A stretch of 64,000 nt of DNA from Candidatus Limnocylindrales bacterium (GTDB lineage Bacteria; Desulfobacterota; Binatia; UBA1149; CAITLU01): positions 310,001 to 374,000 of the forward strand of contig DATNBU010000029.1 in NCBI GenBank assembly GCA_035571835.1, given 5' to 3'. Both the position numbers and the translations under genes were made by a program. A model generated the notes under the pieces. The model made no database searches. It worked only from the letters and a program-made list of their open reading frames with translations, and was not told the DNA's origin. Below, piece by piece: positions 8,967-17,537 of this stretch. Every line of letters begins with the position of its first letter. Positions within the stretch are counted from its first letter, which is position 1.

Positions 8967-10139
8967 ATGAGTGCGAAAAGGGCGTCCGGCATCGTTGCCG
9001 CAATCTGGGTTGCGACGATCCTGGCCGGTTGTCAGCAGGGACCAACGGTCCCTACCGTCCACGTGGGGATGATCGCAGAGCTCTCGGGCGATCTGCCGGC
9101 GGTCGGTGCATCGTCGCGAAACGCCGCCGAGCTGGCCGTCCGGGAGGTCAACGACGCCGGCGGGCTCCAGATCGGCGACGGAAAGTACCGCATCGAGCTG
9201 GCCGTCGAGGACAACGCGTCCAAAGCGGATCAGTCGGCCGCTGCCGCCCAGAAACTGGCCAGCGACTCCGCGATCGTCGCGATCGTGGGACCCAACGCAA
9301 GCCTTGGAGCCATCCCGGCAGCGGAGATCGCCGAAAGCTCCAGACTCGTGCTGATCACGCCGTGGTCGACGAATCCGAAGACCACGCTCGATGCCCGAAC
9401 CGGTGCGCCCAAGAAATACGTGTTTCGAGCGTGTTTTACCGATCCCTTCGAGGGGCGCGTGCTGGCGAAATTCGCGCTCGACACCCTCAAGGCCCACAAG
9501 GCCGCCATTCTCTACGACCAGTCCTCGGAAGCCCCGAAGAGCCAGTCCGAGCTGTTCCGGAGCATCTTTACCGAAGCCGGCGGAACCGTCGTCGCAATGG
9601 AAACATACTCGACCGGCGACAAGGATTTTTCGGCGCAGCTGACGAAGATCAACCAGAGCGCGCCGGACGTGGTGTTCCTTCCGGCGTACTACAACGACGT
9701 TCCGCTGGTCGTGCAGCAGGCCAAGCGCGTCGGCGTGACGGCACCGTTTCTCGGCAGCGACGCGTGGAGCAGTCCGGACCTCATCAAGCTTTCGGACAAC
9801 GCCGTCGAAGGCTTCTACTTCTGCAACCACTACGCTCCGGACGTTGCGACGCCGGAGGCAACCCGGTTCATCCAGGCGTATACGGCAGCGTACAATCGGG
9901 CGCCGGACGATGTCGCCGCGCTTACCTACGACGCATTCGGACTGCTCTTCGAAGCGCTCAAAGGCGCCGGACGCGTCGAACGGCAGGCAACGCGCGATGC
10001 CCTCGCCAAAATCCCGTCGTACACGGGCGTAACTGGCACGATGAAATTCGCCGAGGGCTCCGGCGATCCCGTCAAGAGCGCCGTGATGCTGCAGATCCGC
10101 GGCGGCAAGTTCGTCTGGGTCATGAACGCCAACCCGTGA
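8967..10139 (+). CDS. livK: Branched-chain amino acid type ABC importer, substrate-binding lipoprotein
   Basis: The 390-residue protein starts at an ATG preceded by GAGGTGAC. It carries a lipoprotein signal with lipobox LAGC (Cys22), so it should be tethered to the outer face of the inner membrane. The Periplasmic_BP_6 fold is recognisable: HVGMIAELSGDLPAVG at the start of domain one, IVGPNAS at the ligand cleft, DKDFSAQL and the late PDDVAALTYDAF segment. It is the first gene of a complete importer with LivH, LivM, LivG and LivF downstream. Such systems import Leu/Ile/Val but also amides, urea, and aromatic or other carboxylates, so the ligand is uncertain. Confidence 0.88.
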   Translation: MSAKRASGIVAAIWVATILAGCQQGPTVPTVHVGMIAELSGDLPAVGASSRNAAELAVREVNDAGGLQIGDGKYRIELAVEDNASKADQSAAAAQKLASDSAIVAIVGPNASLGAIPAAEIAESSRLVLITPWSTNPKTTLDARTGAPKKYVFRACFTDPFEGRVLAKFALDTLKAHKAAILYDQSSEAPKSQSELFRSIFTEAGGTVVAMETYSTGDKDFSAQLTKINQSAPDVVFLPAYYNDVPLVVQQAKRVGVTAPFLGSDAWSSPDLIKLSDNAVEGFYFCNHYAPDVATPEATRFIQAYTAAYNRAPDDVAALTYDAFGLLFEALKGAGRVERQATRDALAKIPSYTGVTGTMKFAEGSGDPVKSAVMLQIRGGKFVWVMNANP

Positions 10140-10203
10140 CCGCACCGGAAGACCTTCAGGCGGGGATCTACGGCAGACAGGCGAATTCCGAAAAATCCCG
10201 CTG

Positions 10204-11079
10204 ATGCTCTACGCCCTGCAACAGTCCCTGAACGCGCTGCAGCTCGGCAGCATCTACGCTCTGATCGCGCTCGGCTACACGCTCGTCTACAGCATCCTGC
10301 GCATGATCAACTTCGCGCACGGCGACTTGTTCATGGTCGGCGCGTTTGCGTGCTTCGCCGCAGCGACGTTCTTCAAGCTGCCGTTCGCCGCGACGCTGGT
10401 CCTGAGCATGCTCGTGACGGCCATTCTCGGCGCGGGGCTCGAGCGGCTGGCCTACAGACCGCTGCGCGATGCGCCGCGCGTCTCCGCGGTGATCACGGCG
10501 CTCGGCTGCGGAATCTTCCTCGAGCATTTCGTGCTGTGGCTGAGTCCCTACCCCCAGCACGTTCCGACCCTGCTCCAGAACCAGACGTGGACCGTCGCCG
10601 GCCTGTCGGTCTCGTCGATCCAGATGGCGATCGTCGCGGTCGCCGTCACGCTCATGTTCGCGCTCGATTTCATCGTGCAGCACACGATGCTCGGGCTGGC
10701 GATGCGCGGGATCTCGATGGACCTGAGAACCGTCGCATTGATGGGGGTTCCGGTCGATCGCGTGATTGCGAGCACCTTCGCGCTCGGCGCTGCGCTCGGC
10801 GGCGCGGCCGGCGTTCTCTACAGCCTCGCGTATCCGGTCGTCGATCCGTACATGGGCGTGCTCATGGGCTGGAAGGCGTTCATCGCCGCGGTGATCGGCG
10901 GTATCGGCCATGTGCGCGGAGCCGTGCTCGGCGGATTCCTGCTGGGCGCGGTCGAGATCTTCGTCATGACCGTCCTGCCTTCTACGTACCGGGATCTGAC
11001 CGTCTTTACGCTCATGCTTGCCTTGCTGGTTCTGCGTCCTCACGGCTTCCTCGGCAGGCCGGCCCTGCAGAAGGTCTGA
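10204..11079 (+). CDS. livH: Branched-chain amino acid ABC transporter permease LivH
   Basis: The 291-residue protein is a multi-spanning inner-membrane permease. It has the LivH signature GYTLVYSILRMINFAHGD near residue 22, several hydrophobic spans, and the conserved cytoplasmic coupling region around RDAPRVSAVITALG. It pairs with LivM, which starts four bases after its stop. A 64-base gap separates it from the binding-protein gene. Confidence 0.92.
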   Translation: MLYALQQSLNALQLGSIYALIALGYTLVYSILRMINFAHGDLFMVGAFACFAAATFFKLPFAATLVLSMLVTAILGAGLERLAYRPLRDAPRVSAVITALGCGIFLEHFVLWLSPYPQHVPTLLQNQTWTVAGLSVSSIQMAIVAVAVTLMFALDFIVQHTMLGLAMRGISMDLRTVALMGVPVDRVIASTFALGAALGGAAGVLYSLAYPVVDPYMGVLMGWKAFIAAVIGGIGHVRGAVLGGFLLGAVEIFVMTVLPSTYRDLTVFTLMLALLVLRPHGFLGRPALQKV

Positions 11080-11083
11080 GCCG

Positions 11084-12094
11084 GTGGCGACGGGGCAGAG
11101 CGACCATATCGCCATTCGGCGCAGCAACTGGCGCATGCCGCTCGTGCTCGCCGTCCTCTTCGCGCTTTCCTGGGTGCTGCCGCGATTCGAGATCATCAGC
11201 CCGTATCTCCAGCTGCTGCTGGTCAGCGTCGGCGTCAACATCATCCTGACAACCAGCCTGAATCTCGTGAACGGATACATGGGCGAGTTCTCCGTCGGCC
11301 ACGCAGGCTTCATGGCCGTCGGCGCGTACGGCGCCGCAATCATGACGGTCAGCGTGCTGCCCTACGGAGACGCCGCACAGTGGCTGTTCCCGCTTGCCAT
11401 CATCGCCGGCGGGCTCGCAGCAGCTCTGCTCGGCTGCGCAATCGCCTTCCTGTCGTTCAAGACGCGAGGTGACTACCTGGCGATCGTAACGCTCGCGTTC
11501 CTGATGATCGTCAAATCCACGCTCGAGAACGTGGACGCCGTCGGCGGTGCGCGCGGATTTCTCGGAATCGAGCGATTGACGACGCTGCCCTGGGTCGTCG
11601 CATGGTCCGCGGTGACCGTCTGGGCGATCCGCAACCTCGTGCATTCGCGCTACGGCCGCGACATCCAGGCCGTCCGCGACGACGAGATCGCAGCCAATCA
11701 GACCGGCGTCGACACGCAGCGCGCCAAGGTGCTCGCGTTCAGCATATCGTCGTTCTTCGCCGGCGTCGCCGGAGGCCTGTACGCCCACCACCTGCAGTTC
11801 ATCAACCCGCGCATGTTCGACATCGTCAAGTCGACCGACATGCTGGTCATGGTCTACCTCGGAGGAATCGGCTCGCTCGGCGGATCGATCCTCGGAGCCA
11901 CGATCTACACGCTGCTCCTCGAGCTGCTGCGACCCTTCGGGGCATTCCGGATGATGCTGATGCCGCTGATGCTGGTGCTGCTCATGCTGTTCCGCCCGCG
12001 CGGCATCATGGGAATGCGGGAGTTCTCGTGGCTCGTGCCTTCGCTCGACCGGCCGAGGACTCGTGGGCGGGCCGCAACGGTCGACGTGGCATGA
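11084..12094 (+). CDS. livM: Branched-chain amino acid ABC transporter permease LivM
   Basis: A GTG start 4 bases after livH gives 336 residues. The family signature NLVNGYMGEFSVGHAGFMAVGAYG is near residue 58. About eight to ten membrane spans are predictable, and the EAA-like cytoplasmic loop with RDDEIAANQTGVDT couples to the ATPases. Its stop overlaps the livG start (ATGA). Confidence 0.92.
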   Translation: MATGQSDHIAIRRSNWRMPLVLAVLFALSWVLPRFEIISPYLQLLLVSVGVNIILTTSLNLVNGYMGEFSVGHAGFMAVGAYGAAIMTVSVLPYGDAAQWLFPLAIIAGGLAAALLGCAIAFLSFKTRGDYLAIVTLAFLMIVKSTLENVDAVGGARGFLGIERLTTLPWVVAWSAVTVWAIRNLVHSRYGRDIQAVRDDEIAANQTGVDTQRAKVLAFSISSFFAGVAGGLYAHHLQFINPRMFDIVKSTDMLVMVYLGGIGSLGGSILGATIYTLLLELLRPFGAFRMMLMPLMLVLLMLFRPRGIMGMREFSWLVPSLDRPRTRGRAATVDVA

Positions 12095-12864
12095 GCGCGC
12101 TGCTCGAGATCAGCGATCTCACGCATCGATTCGGCGGACTGTGCGCGGTGTCGGACTTCCACCTTACGGTCCAGCCGGGAGAGCTTCTGGGCGTGATCGG
12201 TCCGAACGGCGCCGGCAAGACCACGCTGTTCAACCTGATCAGCGGCGTCTACCGGGCGAGCGAAGGCGTCGTACGCTTTCGCGGCGTCGATCTGGTGGGA
12301 ATGCCGCCGCACGAGATCGTCCGGCTCGGCGTAGCGCGCACGTTTCAGACCATCCGCCTGTTCAAGGAGCTGAGCGTGCTCGACAACGTGCGCGTCGCCG
12401 ATGGCGCGCACGCAGGCTACGGTGCCGTTGCCGCGCTGCTGCAGACACCCGCATACCGCCGCGAGGAACGCCTCGCGCGCGAACGCTCCATGGATCTGCT
12501 CGAACGTTTTCAGCTCGACGAGTACGCCGACACGACGGCACGAAACCTCCCGTACGGCTTGCAGCGACGACTCGAGCTCGCGCGCGCACTCGCGACCAAC
12601 CCGCAGCTTCTACTGCTCGACGAGCCGGCGGCCGGCCTCAACATCGGCGAAGTGGATCACCTGATGGACCTGCTTCGCTGGGTGCGCGAGGAGTTTCGCC
12701 CAACGATCATCCTGATCGAACATTCGATGCGCCTCGTCATGCAGCTCTGCGAGCGGCTCAAGGTGCTCGATTTCGGAACGACCATCGCCGAAGGCGATCC
12801 GGCCGCCATTCGCCGCGACCCGAACGTGCTCGAGGCCTACCTCGGCGACGAGGCGACCGCATGA
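12091..12864 (+). CDS. livG: Branched-chain amino acid ABC transporter ATPase LivG
   Basis: The 257-residue ATPase has Walker A GPNGAGKTTLF, Q-loop FQTIRLF, a signature region around YGLQRRLELARAL (here a variant of LSGGQ, as is common in LivG), Walker B LLLLDEPAAGL and the switch His in LIEHSM. The ATG overlaps the livM stop by four bases and livF starts in the same way at its end, so the four genes are translationally coupled. Confidence 0.93.
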   Translation: MSALLEISDLTHRFGGLCAVSDFHLTVQPGELLGVIGPNGAGKTTLFNLISGVYRASEGVVRFRGVDLVGMPPHEIVRLGVARTFQTIRLFKELSVLDNVRVADGAHAGYGAVAALLQTPAYRREERLARERSMDLLERFQLDEYADTTARNLPYGLQRRLELARALATNPQLLLLDEPAAGLNIGEVDHLMDLLRWVREEFRPTIILIEHSMRLVMQLCERLKVLDFGTTIAEGDPAAIRRDPNVLEAYLGDEATA

Positions 12865-13580
12865 CGGCCGGCACGCCGCTTCTGTCCGTCGAGAACCTGA
12901 GCGTGGAATACAGCGGGATACCGGCTGTACACGGGATCTCGTTCGATGCGCTTCCCGGAGAGATCGTCGCAATCGTCGGCGCCAACGGAGCCGGCAAGAC
13001 GTCTACGCTGCGCGCGATCTCGGGTCTCGTCTCGTGGGGCGGAAACATGCTCTACCAAGGTGAGCCGCTGCGCGGGCTCGACGTTCACGAGATCGTACAG
13101 CGCGGCATTGCACACGTTCCCGAAGGCCGGGCAGTCTTCGGGGGCCTGACGGTCCTCGAGAACCTTCGACTGGCCTCGTGGGTCTGCACGAACCGCAACG
13201 CGTTCGAGCAGGCCATGGAGCGGGCATTCACGCTTTTTCCACGACTGAAGGATCGGCGACAGCAGCTTGCCGGCACGATGTCGGGCGGTGAGCAGCAGAT
13301 GCTCGCGTTGTCGCGCGCACTGATCGCATCGCCGAAAGTCCTGCTGCTCGACGAGCCGTCGATGGGCCTCGCGCCGCTCGTCGTGCGCGACATCTTCGAG
13401 GTGCTGGTCGAGATCAACCGCGCCGGCACGACGATCGTACTGATCGAGCAGAACGCGATCCAGGGATTGAAGATCGCCAGCCGTGCGCATGTGCTGGAGA
13501 ACGGTGCGATCGTGCTGTCGGGAAACGGACCGGAGCTGATGCGGGACGCGCGGGTGAAGGCGGCGTACCTCGGCGGGTAG
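12861..13580 (+). CDS. livF: Branched-chain amino acid ABC transporter ATPase LivF
   Basis: The 239-residue ATPase has Walker A GANGAGKTSTL, signature MSGGEQQMLALSRAL, Walker B LLLDEPSMGLAP and switch region LIEQNA. It is the second nucleotide-binding subunit and forms a heterodimer with LivG. It starts by ATGA overlap with livG and ends the operon. Convergent genes begin 24 bases later; no strong terminator is visible between them. Confidence 0.93.
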   Translation: MTAGTPLLSVENLSVEYSGIPAVHGISFDALPGEIVAIVGANGAGKTSTLRAISGLVSWGGNMLYQGEPLRGLDVHEIVQRGIAHVPEGRAVFGGLTVLENLRLASWVCTNRNAFEQAMERAFTLFPRLKDRRQQLAGTMSGGEQQMLALSRALIASPKVLLLDEPSMGLAPLVVRDIFEVLVEINRAGTTIVLIEQNAIQGLKIASRAHVLENGAIVLSGNGPELMRDARVKAAYLGG

Positions 13581-13604
13581 ATTCGAGCCACCGACGATGG
13601 GCCT

Positions 13605-14015
13605 CTACTGCAGCGGCACGTCCGCCCGGATCGGCCACGCGATCGGCTCGCGCGTCCACGGCGCGCTGTCGTCGCCGCTTGCCACGCGCCACTCGACCGT
13701 CACGCGGTAGAGCCCCGGTTCGGGGAACGCGAGTCCGCTGATCCGCACGCGGTGGCGTTCGCCGGCCGGCTTGAACGAAACCGGATCGGATTCGAACGTG
13801 CTGCGAGATCCGTGCAGCACGACGAGCCGCACCTGGTGCTCGACGCCGCCTTCGTCACCGTCGATCTCGAAGAACGCGTGGCTGAACACGGCAAGGCGCG
13901 CCGGATAGCCGGACGGCCGGAACTGTTCGAGCAGGAGGAAAAGGCTGAAATTGTTCGAGTAGCGGTCGAGCGTCGAAGACTGTGCGACCGCGATCATGAA
14001 ACATCGCACGGGCAC
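13605..14015 (-). CDS. Small protein of unknown function (DUF6941-like pattern)
   Basis: The protein has 136 residues from a GTG start; an ATG six codons later (13997) is an alternative. The pattern is a single beta-sandwich: an opening strand with MIAVAQSS, an alternating hydrophobic body (AVFSHAFFEIDGD, VRLVVLHGS), and a closing strand GLYRVTVEWRV. That resembles short DUF6941-type proteins, but I cannot confirm the family. It has no signal peptide or membrane span. It follows rnhA after 88 bases on the same strand and may be read through from that operon. Confidence 0.6.
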   Translation of the reverse strand: MPVRCFMIAVAQSSTLDRYSNNFSLFLLLEQFRPSGYPARLAVFSHAFFEIDGDEGGVEHQVRLVVLHGSRSTFESDPVSFKPAGERHRVRISGLAFPEPGLYRVTVEWRVASGDDSAPWTREPIAWPIRADVPLQ

Positions 14016-14103
14016 ACCTTAGGCAGACACCGGAACGAGAACAACGCGCGGACGGGCCGATCGTCGACCCGTCCTGCGCCCTTTCATGAGCGCCGCAGAC
14101 CTT

Positions 14104-14868
14104 TCATCTGCCGGCCAGAGGATCGTCGAGGGCGCCGCCCCATTCGCGGATCAGCGCACGCTCGTCGGCCGCGCTCGAAGTCTTGCGGAATTTCGCTCCG
14201 GAGCGGCCTTTTACGCGGCGCTCGCACTCGGCCCATGTCGCGTGCGTTGCGACGACGCCGTCGACGACGCTCACGTACGAATGCGCAGCGCCCTTTCCGC
14301 CGGAGGATTTGCCCGACGACTTCGAGCGAGCCCGCTGCTGGCCCGGCGCAGGAAGATGCTCGAGATCGAAGCCGTAACCTTCGTACGGACCCGAATAGAG
14401 CTTCGGCGCATGGAGCAGCGCGAACTCGGACGCGATCTCGTCGGCGCGGACGTTTCCGGGAAAGCCCGAATGGCCGGGAACGTGCCGCCACCGGACGTGC
14501 AGGCAGCCGTCAATGGCCCGCTCGAGTCGCTCCCACAGGTCCCGGTTCGCGACGTCCTCGCCCTGCAGCGTCTTCCAGCCTCGCCTCTTCCAGTTCGCGA
14601 CCCATTCGGTCACGCCGCGCAGCACGTACGTGGAGTCGGTGACGACGAGGACTTCCATCGGCTGCTTCGCGTCGCTCGCTGCGAGCCATTCGAGCGCACA
14701 GGTGACCGCCATCATCTCCATGCGGTTGTTGGTGGTGTGGCCGCCGCTTGCGCCGAGCTCGCGCACCGAAGCCCGGGCGATCAGCATCACGGCACCCCAG
14801 CCGCCGGGACCGGGGTTGCCCTTGGCCGCGCCGTCGGTGAATGCGACGACCTGCAGTGAATCGGTCAT
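14104..14868 (-). CDS. rnhA: Ribonuclease HI with a C-terminal hybrid-binding (caulimovirus VI-like) domain
   Basis: The 254-residue protein cleaves RNA in RNA-DNA hybrids. The catalytic DEDD set is intact: Asp12 (FTDGAAKGNPGPGG), Glu51 (NNRMEMMAV), Asp78 (VVTDST) and Asp143 (RADEIA), with His133 in the flexible loop. After a basic Ser/Lys/Gly linker (about 178-194) the last 50 residues (YVSVVDGV...W-x-C...V-G-x-G-AKFRK) match the RNase H1 hybrid-binding/viroplasmin domain. In eukaryotic RNase H1 and many bacterial two-domain enzymes this domain is N-terminal, so the order here is reversed. It is third in a tight operon with dnaJ-like and cbpM genes (ATGA overlap with cbpM). Confidence 0.9.
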   Translation of the reverse strand: MTDSLQVVAFTDGAAKGNPGPGGWGAVMLIARASVRELGASGGHTTNNRMEMMAVTCALEWLAASDAKQPMEVLVVTDSTYVLRGVTEWVANWKRRGWKTLQGEDVANRDLWERLERAIDGCLHVRWRHVPGHSGFPGNVRADEIASEFALLHAPKLYSGPYEGYGFDLEHLPAPGQQRARSKSSGKSSGGKGAAHSYVSVVDGVVATHATWAECERRVKGRSGAKFRKTSSAADERALIREWGGALDDPLAGR

Positions 14869-15140
14869 TCGTCGGTCGCGCAGACCGGTTCGTCGCCGAG
14901 AAGCACGAAGATCGTCTCGAAGCTCATTCCCTGGTAGCGCCCGAGACGGACGATTTCGGCGACACGATCGAGAACCCGCACGCTGAGCACGATCGTTCCC
15001 GAGTAAACGCGGCCGCCGCCGAGCAGCCCGAACTCGTAGGCCTCACGAAGCCACGTGACTTCGCATTCGTAGCATTCCGAGATCGCCTCGAGCGACAGCC
15101 AGGTCTCGTTGTCGATGCGGATCGTCACGTTCGTCGTCAT
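14865..15140 (-). CDS. cbpM: Chaperone modulator CbpM-like protein
   Basis: The 91-residue protein has a MerR-like winged-helix opening (an LSLEAISECYECEVTWLREAYEFGL stretch) followed by a helix rich in Leu/Arg (VLSVRVLDRVAEIVRLGRYQG), matching CbpM, which binds the J-domain of CbpA and blocks its stimulation of DnaK. Both boundaries are four-base ATGA overlaps, with the DnaJ gene upstream and rnhA downstream. The tight pairing with a CbpA-type DnaJ supports the assignment. Confidence 0.8.
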   Translation of the reverse strand: MTTNVTIRIDNETWLSLEAISECYECEVTWLREAYEFGLLGGGRVYSGTIVLSVRVLDRVAEIVRLGRYQGMSFETIFVLLGDEPVCATDE

Positions 15141-16162
15141 CGGCCGGCCTCCTCGCGCGCACCGCCGCGAGGCAATGCCGTTCCGCTCGTCGCGAGCTCC
15201 GCCATCAGCTCGGCCTGCTTCGGCGTCAGCTCGGGAAGCGCGAAGCGAAGCACCGCGTAGAAGTCGCCGCGTTTTGCGTCCGCGTTCTCGAAGCCTTTGC
15301 CGCGCAGGCGAAGGCGCGTGCCGGCTTTGCTGCCGGCGGGCACGCCGAGCGTGACCGCTCCATCCGGAGTCCGCACCTGGACCTTCGCGCCGAGCACGGC
15401 CTCCCACGGCGCCACAGGAACGTCCGCCTCGACGTCGCCGTCGTCCACGCGGTAGACGTCGTCGGATGCGATGCGGATCGTCAGGTAGAGATCGCCCTTT
15501 TCGCCGCCTTCTTCTCCGGCTTCTCCCATGCCGGCGAGCCGCATCGTCATGCCGTCGCGAACCCGCGACGGGATCGTGAGGTCGATCGTGCGGCGTCCGT
15601 GCACCTGGCCGACGCCGACGCAGCGGGGACAGACGTGTTCGGCTACGAAGCCGACACCGCCGCAGCGGTCGCACGGCTCGGTCGTCGGTACGTCGAAGCG
15701 CGACTTTCCTCCGGCGATCGCAACGCCGGCCGGAAGCGAAAGATCGGCCCGTACGTCGGCGCCGCGGTGCCGGTAGCGCCGGTGCCGCGTCGAACCGCCG
15801 GCCTGTCGCCGCATGTCGTCTCCGAAAGCCGACTTGAAGAAGTCCGAGAAACCGCCGCTGCCGAACATCTGCTCGAACTCTTCGGGCGACATCCGCGAGC
15901 CCTGGTTCGGAGGCGGACGGAAATCATCGCCCTGCTGCCAGTTCTGGCCGAAGCGGTCGTAGCGGCTCCGCTTGTCGGCGTCCGAAAGGACCTCGTAGGC
16001 TTCGGCGATGCGTTTGAACTGCGCCTCGGCGTCGGCGCGCTTGTCTTCGGGATGCCGGTCCGGATGCCACTTGAGAGCGAGCTTGCGATAGGCCTTCTTG
16101 ATGTCGTCGGGCTTGGCATCGCGCGCGACGCCGAGAACGGCGTAGTAGTCCTGGAACTCCAC
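15137..16162 (-). CDS. cbpA: CbpA-type DnaJ co-chaperone with a single zinc centre
   Basis: The 341-residue protein starts at a GTG. Its J-domain (1-72) contains HPD at 33-35, needed to stimulate DnaK ATPase. A Gly/Phe/Arg-rich linker follows, then substrate-binding beta domains and a dimerisation tail. Between these sit only two CxxCxG-like motifs, Cys164/Cys167 and Cys178/Cys181, i.e. half of the classical four-motif zinc finger of DnaJ. True CbpA usually has none, so this is intermediate between the two types. The downstream gene encodes its likely regulator CbpM. Confidence 0.87.
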   Translation of the reverse strand: MEFQDYYAVLGVARDAKPDDIKKAYRKLALKWHPDRHPEDKRADAEAQFKRIAEAYEVLSDADKRSRYDRFGQNWQQGDDFRPPPNQGSRMSPEEFEQMFGSGGFSDFFKSAFGDDMRRQAGGSTRHRRYRHRGADVRADLSLPAGVAIAGGKSRFDVPTTEPCDRCGGVGFVAEHVCPRCVGVGQVHGRRTIDLTIPSRVRDGMTMRLAGMGEAGEEGGEKGDLYLTIRIASDDVYRVDDGDVEADVPVAPWEAVLGAKVQVRTPDGAVTLGVPAGSKAGTRLRLRGKGFENADAKRGDFYAVLRFALPELTPKQAELMAELATSGTALPRGGAREEAGR

Positions 16163-16222
16163 GCGGCAATCCTAGCGCGGACGGGTTTTTAACGCCCGCG
16201 GATGCGTCCCCGTCTGGTGCGC

Positions 16223-17509
16223 TCAATCCTCATCCGGCGCGATCTCCTCGAGCACCCTTCCCGCCGTTTCCGGGACGAACGCGAGCAGGATCACAGGGCT
16301 CGCCAGCGCAGCCCACGCCATCGCGGTGATGGCTGCGGCATGGCTGCCGAGGGCAACGAAAAGCGTGCCTTCGACGGTCAGGCCGGTGGCGATCGCGAGC
16401 GTCGAGACGATGCTGCGCACTCCGGACGCGCTCGAGCGATGCGCGGTCGCGAACAGCTCGCTGCCGAGCGCGCCGAACAGTACGTCGATGCCGAACTGCG
16501 TAAAGATCGTCAGCACCCAGACCAGCGGCACGATGCGACCCGGCGAATTGTAGAAAGCGATCGTCGCGGCGACGTTGACCAGAATGGCAGCCGACAGAAC
16601 CCGTCGCCGTCCGAACCGGTCGCTCGCGCGTCCGAACAAGAGGCCGCCCGTCATCGCAAGCGGCCCGCCCATCAGGAACAGCAGGCTGACGTCGCCCGGC
16701 GCATATCCGTGAACGGACTGGAGAAACTTCGACTGGAACTGGATCGCCGTGCCGCCGGCGAATGCGACCGGCACGAGCGCGGCGGAAATCGCGGCGACCC
16801 GCCCGGGATAGCGCGCGATCAGCTTTGCGATCGGCGCCGCGTAACTCTGGGCGAGCGGATCATGCCGTGCCGCCGACGCACGGAAGCGTCCGGTTTCCTC
16901 GAGCGAGCGTCGCATCCACGCGATCAGCAGCAGCGGCGCCGCACCGAGAAAATAAAGCGCACGCCACTCGAACGGCAGGTGGTTGACGGCCGAAAACATC
17001 AGCGCCGACAGGCCGTGCCCGAGCGCGCCGAACGCGATCATCAGCCCGATGCCCCATCCCCGTGCATGCGGCTCGAGCTCTTCGGTGACCACGACGATGG
17101 CGAGGATGTCTTCCGCGTACACGAACGTGCGCGCGAAGAACTGCAGCACCGCAAACTCGGTTGCCGTGCGCGTAAAGCTCGTCAGGAACGTGCAGAGCGT
17201 AAAGCCGACGATCGTCAGCAGCAGCAGCCGGCGGCGTCCGAGGCGATCGGCGAGAACGCCGAGCGCGAACGCCGGCAGGATCCCGAGCCGCACGAACGCG
17301 GCGAGCTTGCCGATGTCCTGCTCGGACAGGGCGAACGACTTCTGGATCTGCGCGAGCGCGAGATTGAGGATCCCGAGGTCATACGCGTTGACGAGGAAGG
17401 TCGCGCCGAGCACGCCGAGCATCGTCCACTGGCGCCGCGTGATGCCGGCGGGGACCGGTACCCAGAAGAAGATCCGCGCCCACCAGGGCCTGGGCTCGGG
17501 ACCGGTCAC
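16223..17509 (-). CDS. Major facilitator superfamily transporter
   Basis: The 428-residue protein (GTG start) has about 12 hydrophobic spans and two halves. The MFS loop motif D-R-x-G-R-R-x appears as ADRLGRRRLL after TM2 and again as SDRFGRRRVL in the second half. A ProP/sugar-acid type member is plausible, but no substrate-defining motif is visible. It lies between ilvD and the cbpA operon on the same strand with gaps of 28 and 60 bases. Confidence 0.85.
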   Translation of the reverse strand: MTGPEPRPWWARIFFWVPVPAGITRRQWTMLGVLGATFLVNAYDLGILNLALAQIQKSFALSEQDIGKLAAFVRLGILPAFALGVLADRLGRRRLLLLTIVGFTLCTFLTSFTRTATEFAVLQFFARTFVYAEDILAIVVVTEELEPHARGWGIGLMIAFGALGHGLSALMFSAVNHLPFEWRALYFLGAAPLLLIAWMRRSLEETGRFRASAARHDPLAQSYAAPIAKLIARYPGRVAAISAALVPVAFAGGTAIQFQSKFLQSVHGYAPGDVSLLFLMGGPLAMTGGLLFGRASDRFGRRRVLSAAILVNVAATIAFYNSPGRIVPLVWVLTIFTQFGIDVLFGALGSELFATAHRSSASGVRSIVSTLAIATGLTVEGTLFVALGSHAAAITAMAWAALASPVILLAFVPETAGRVLEEIAPDED

Positions 17510-17537
17510 ACCGCTTCCGATCTACTCCAGCCGCGCG

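Noticed and set aside
16163-16222. Terminator between the MFS gene and the dnaJ-like gene
   Set aside because: A hairpin with one G-U pair can be drawn but no T-run follows.
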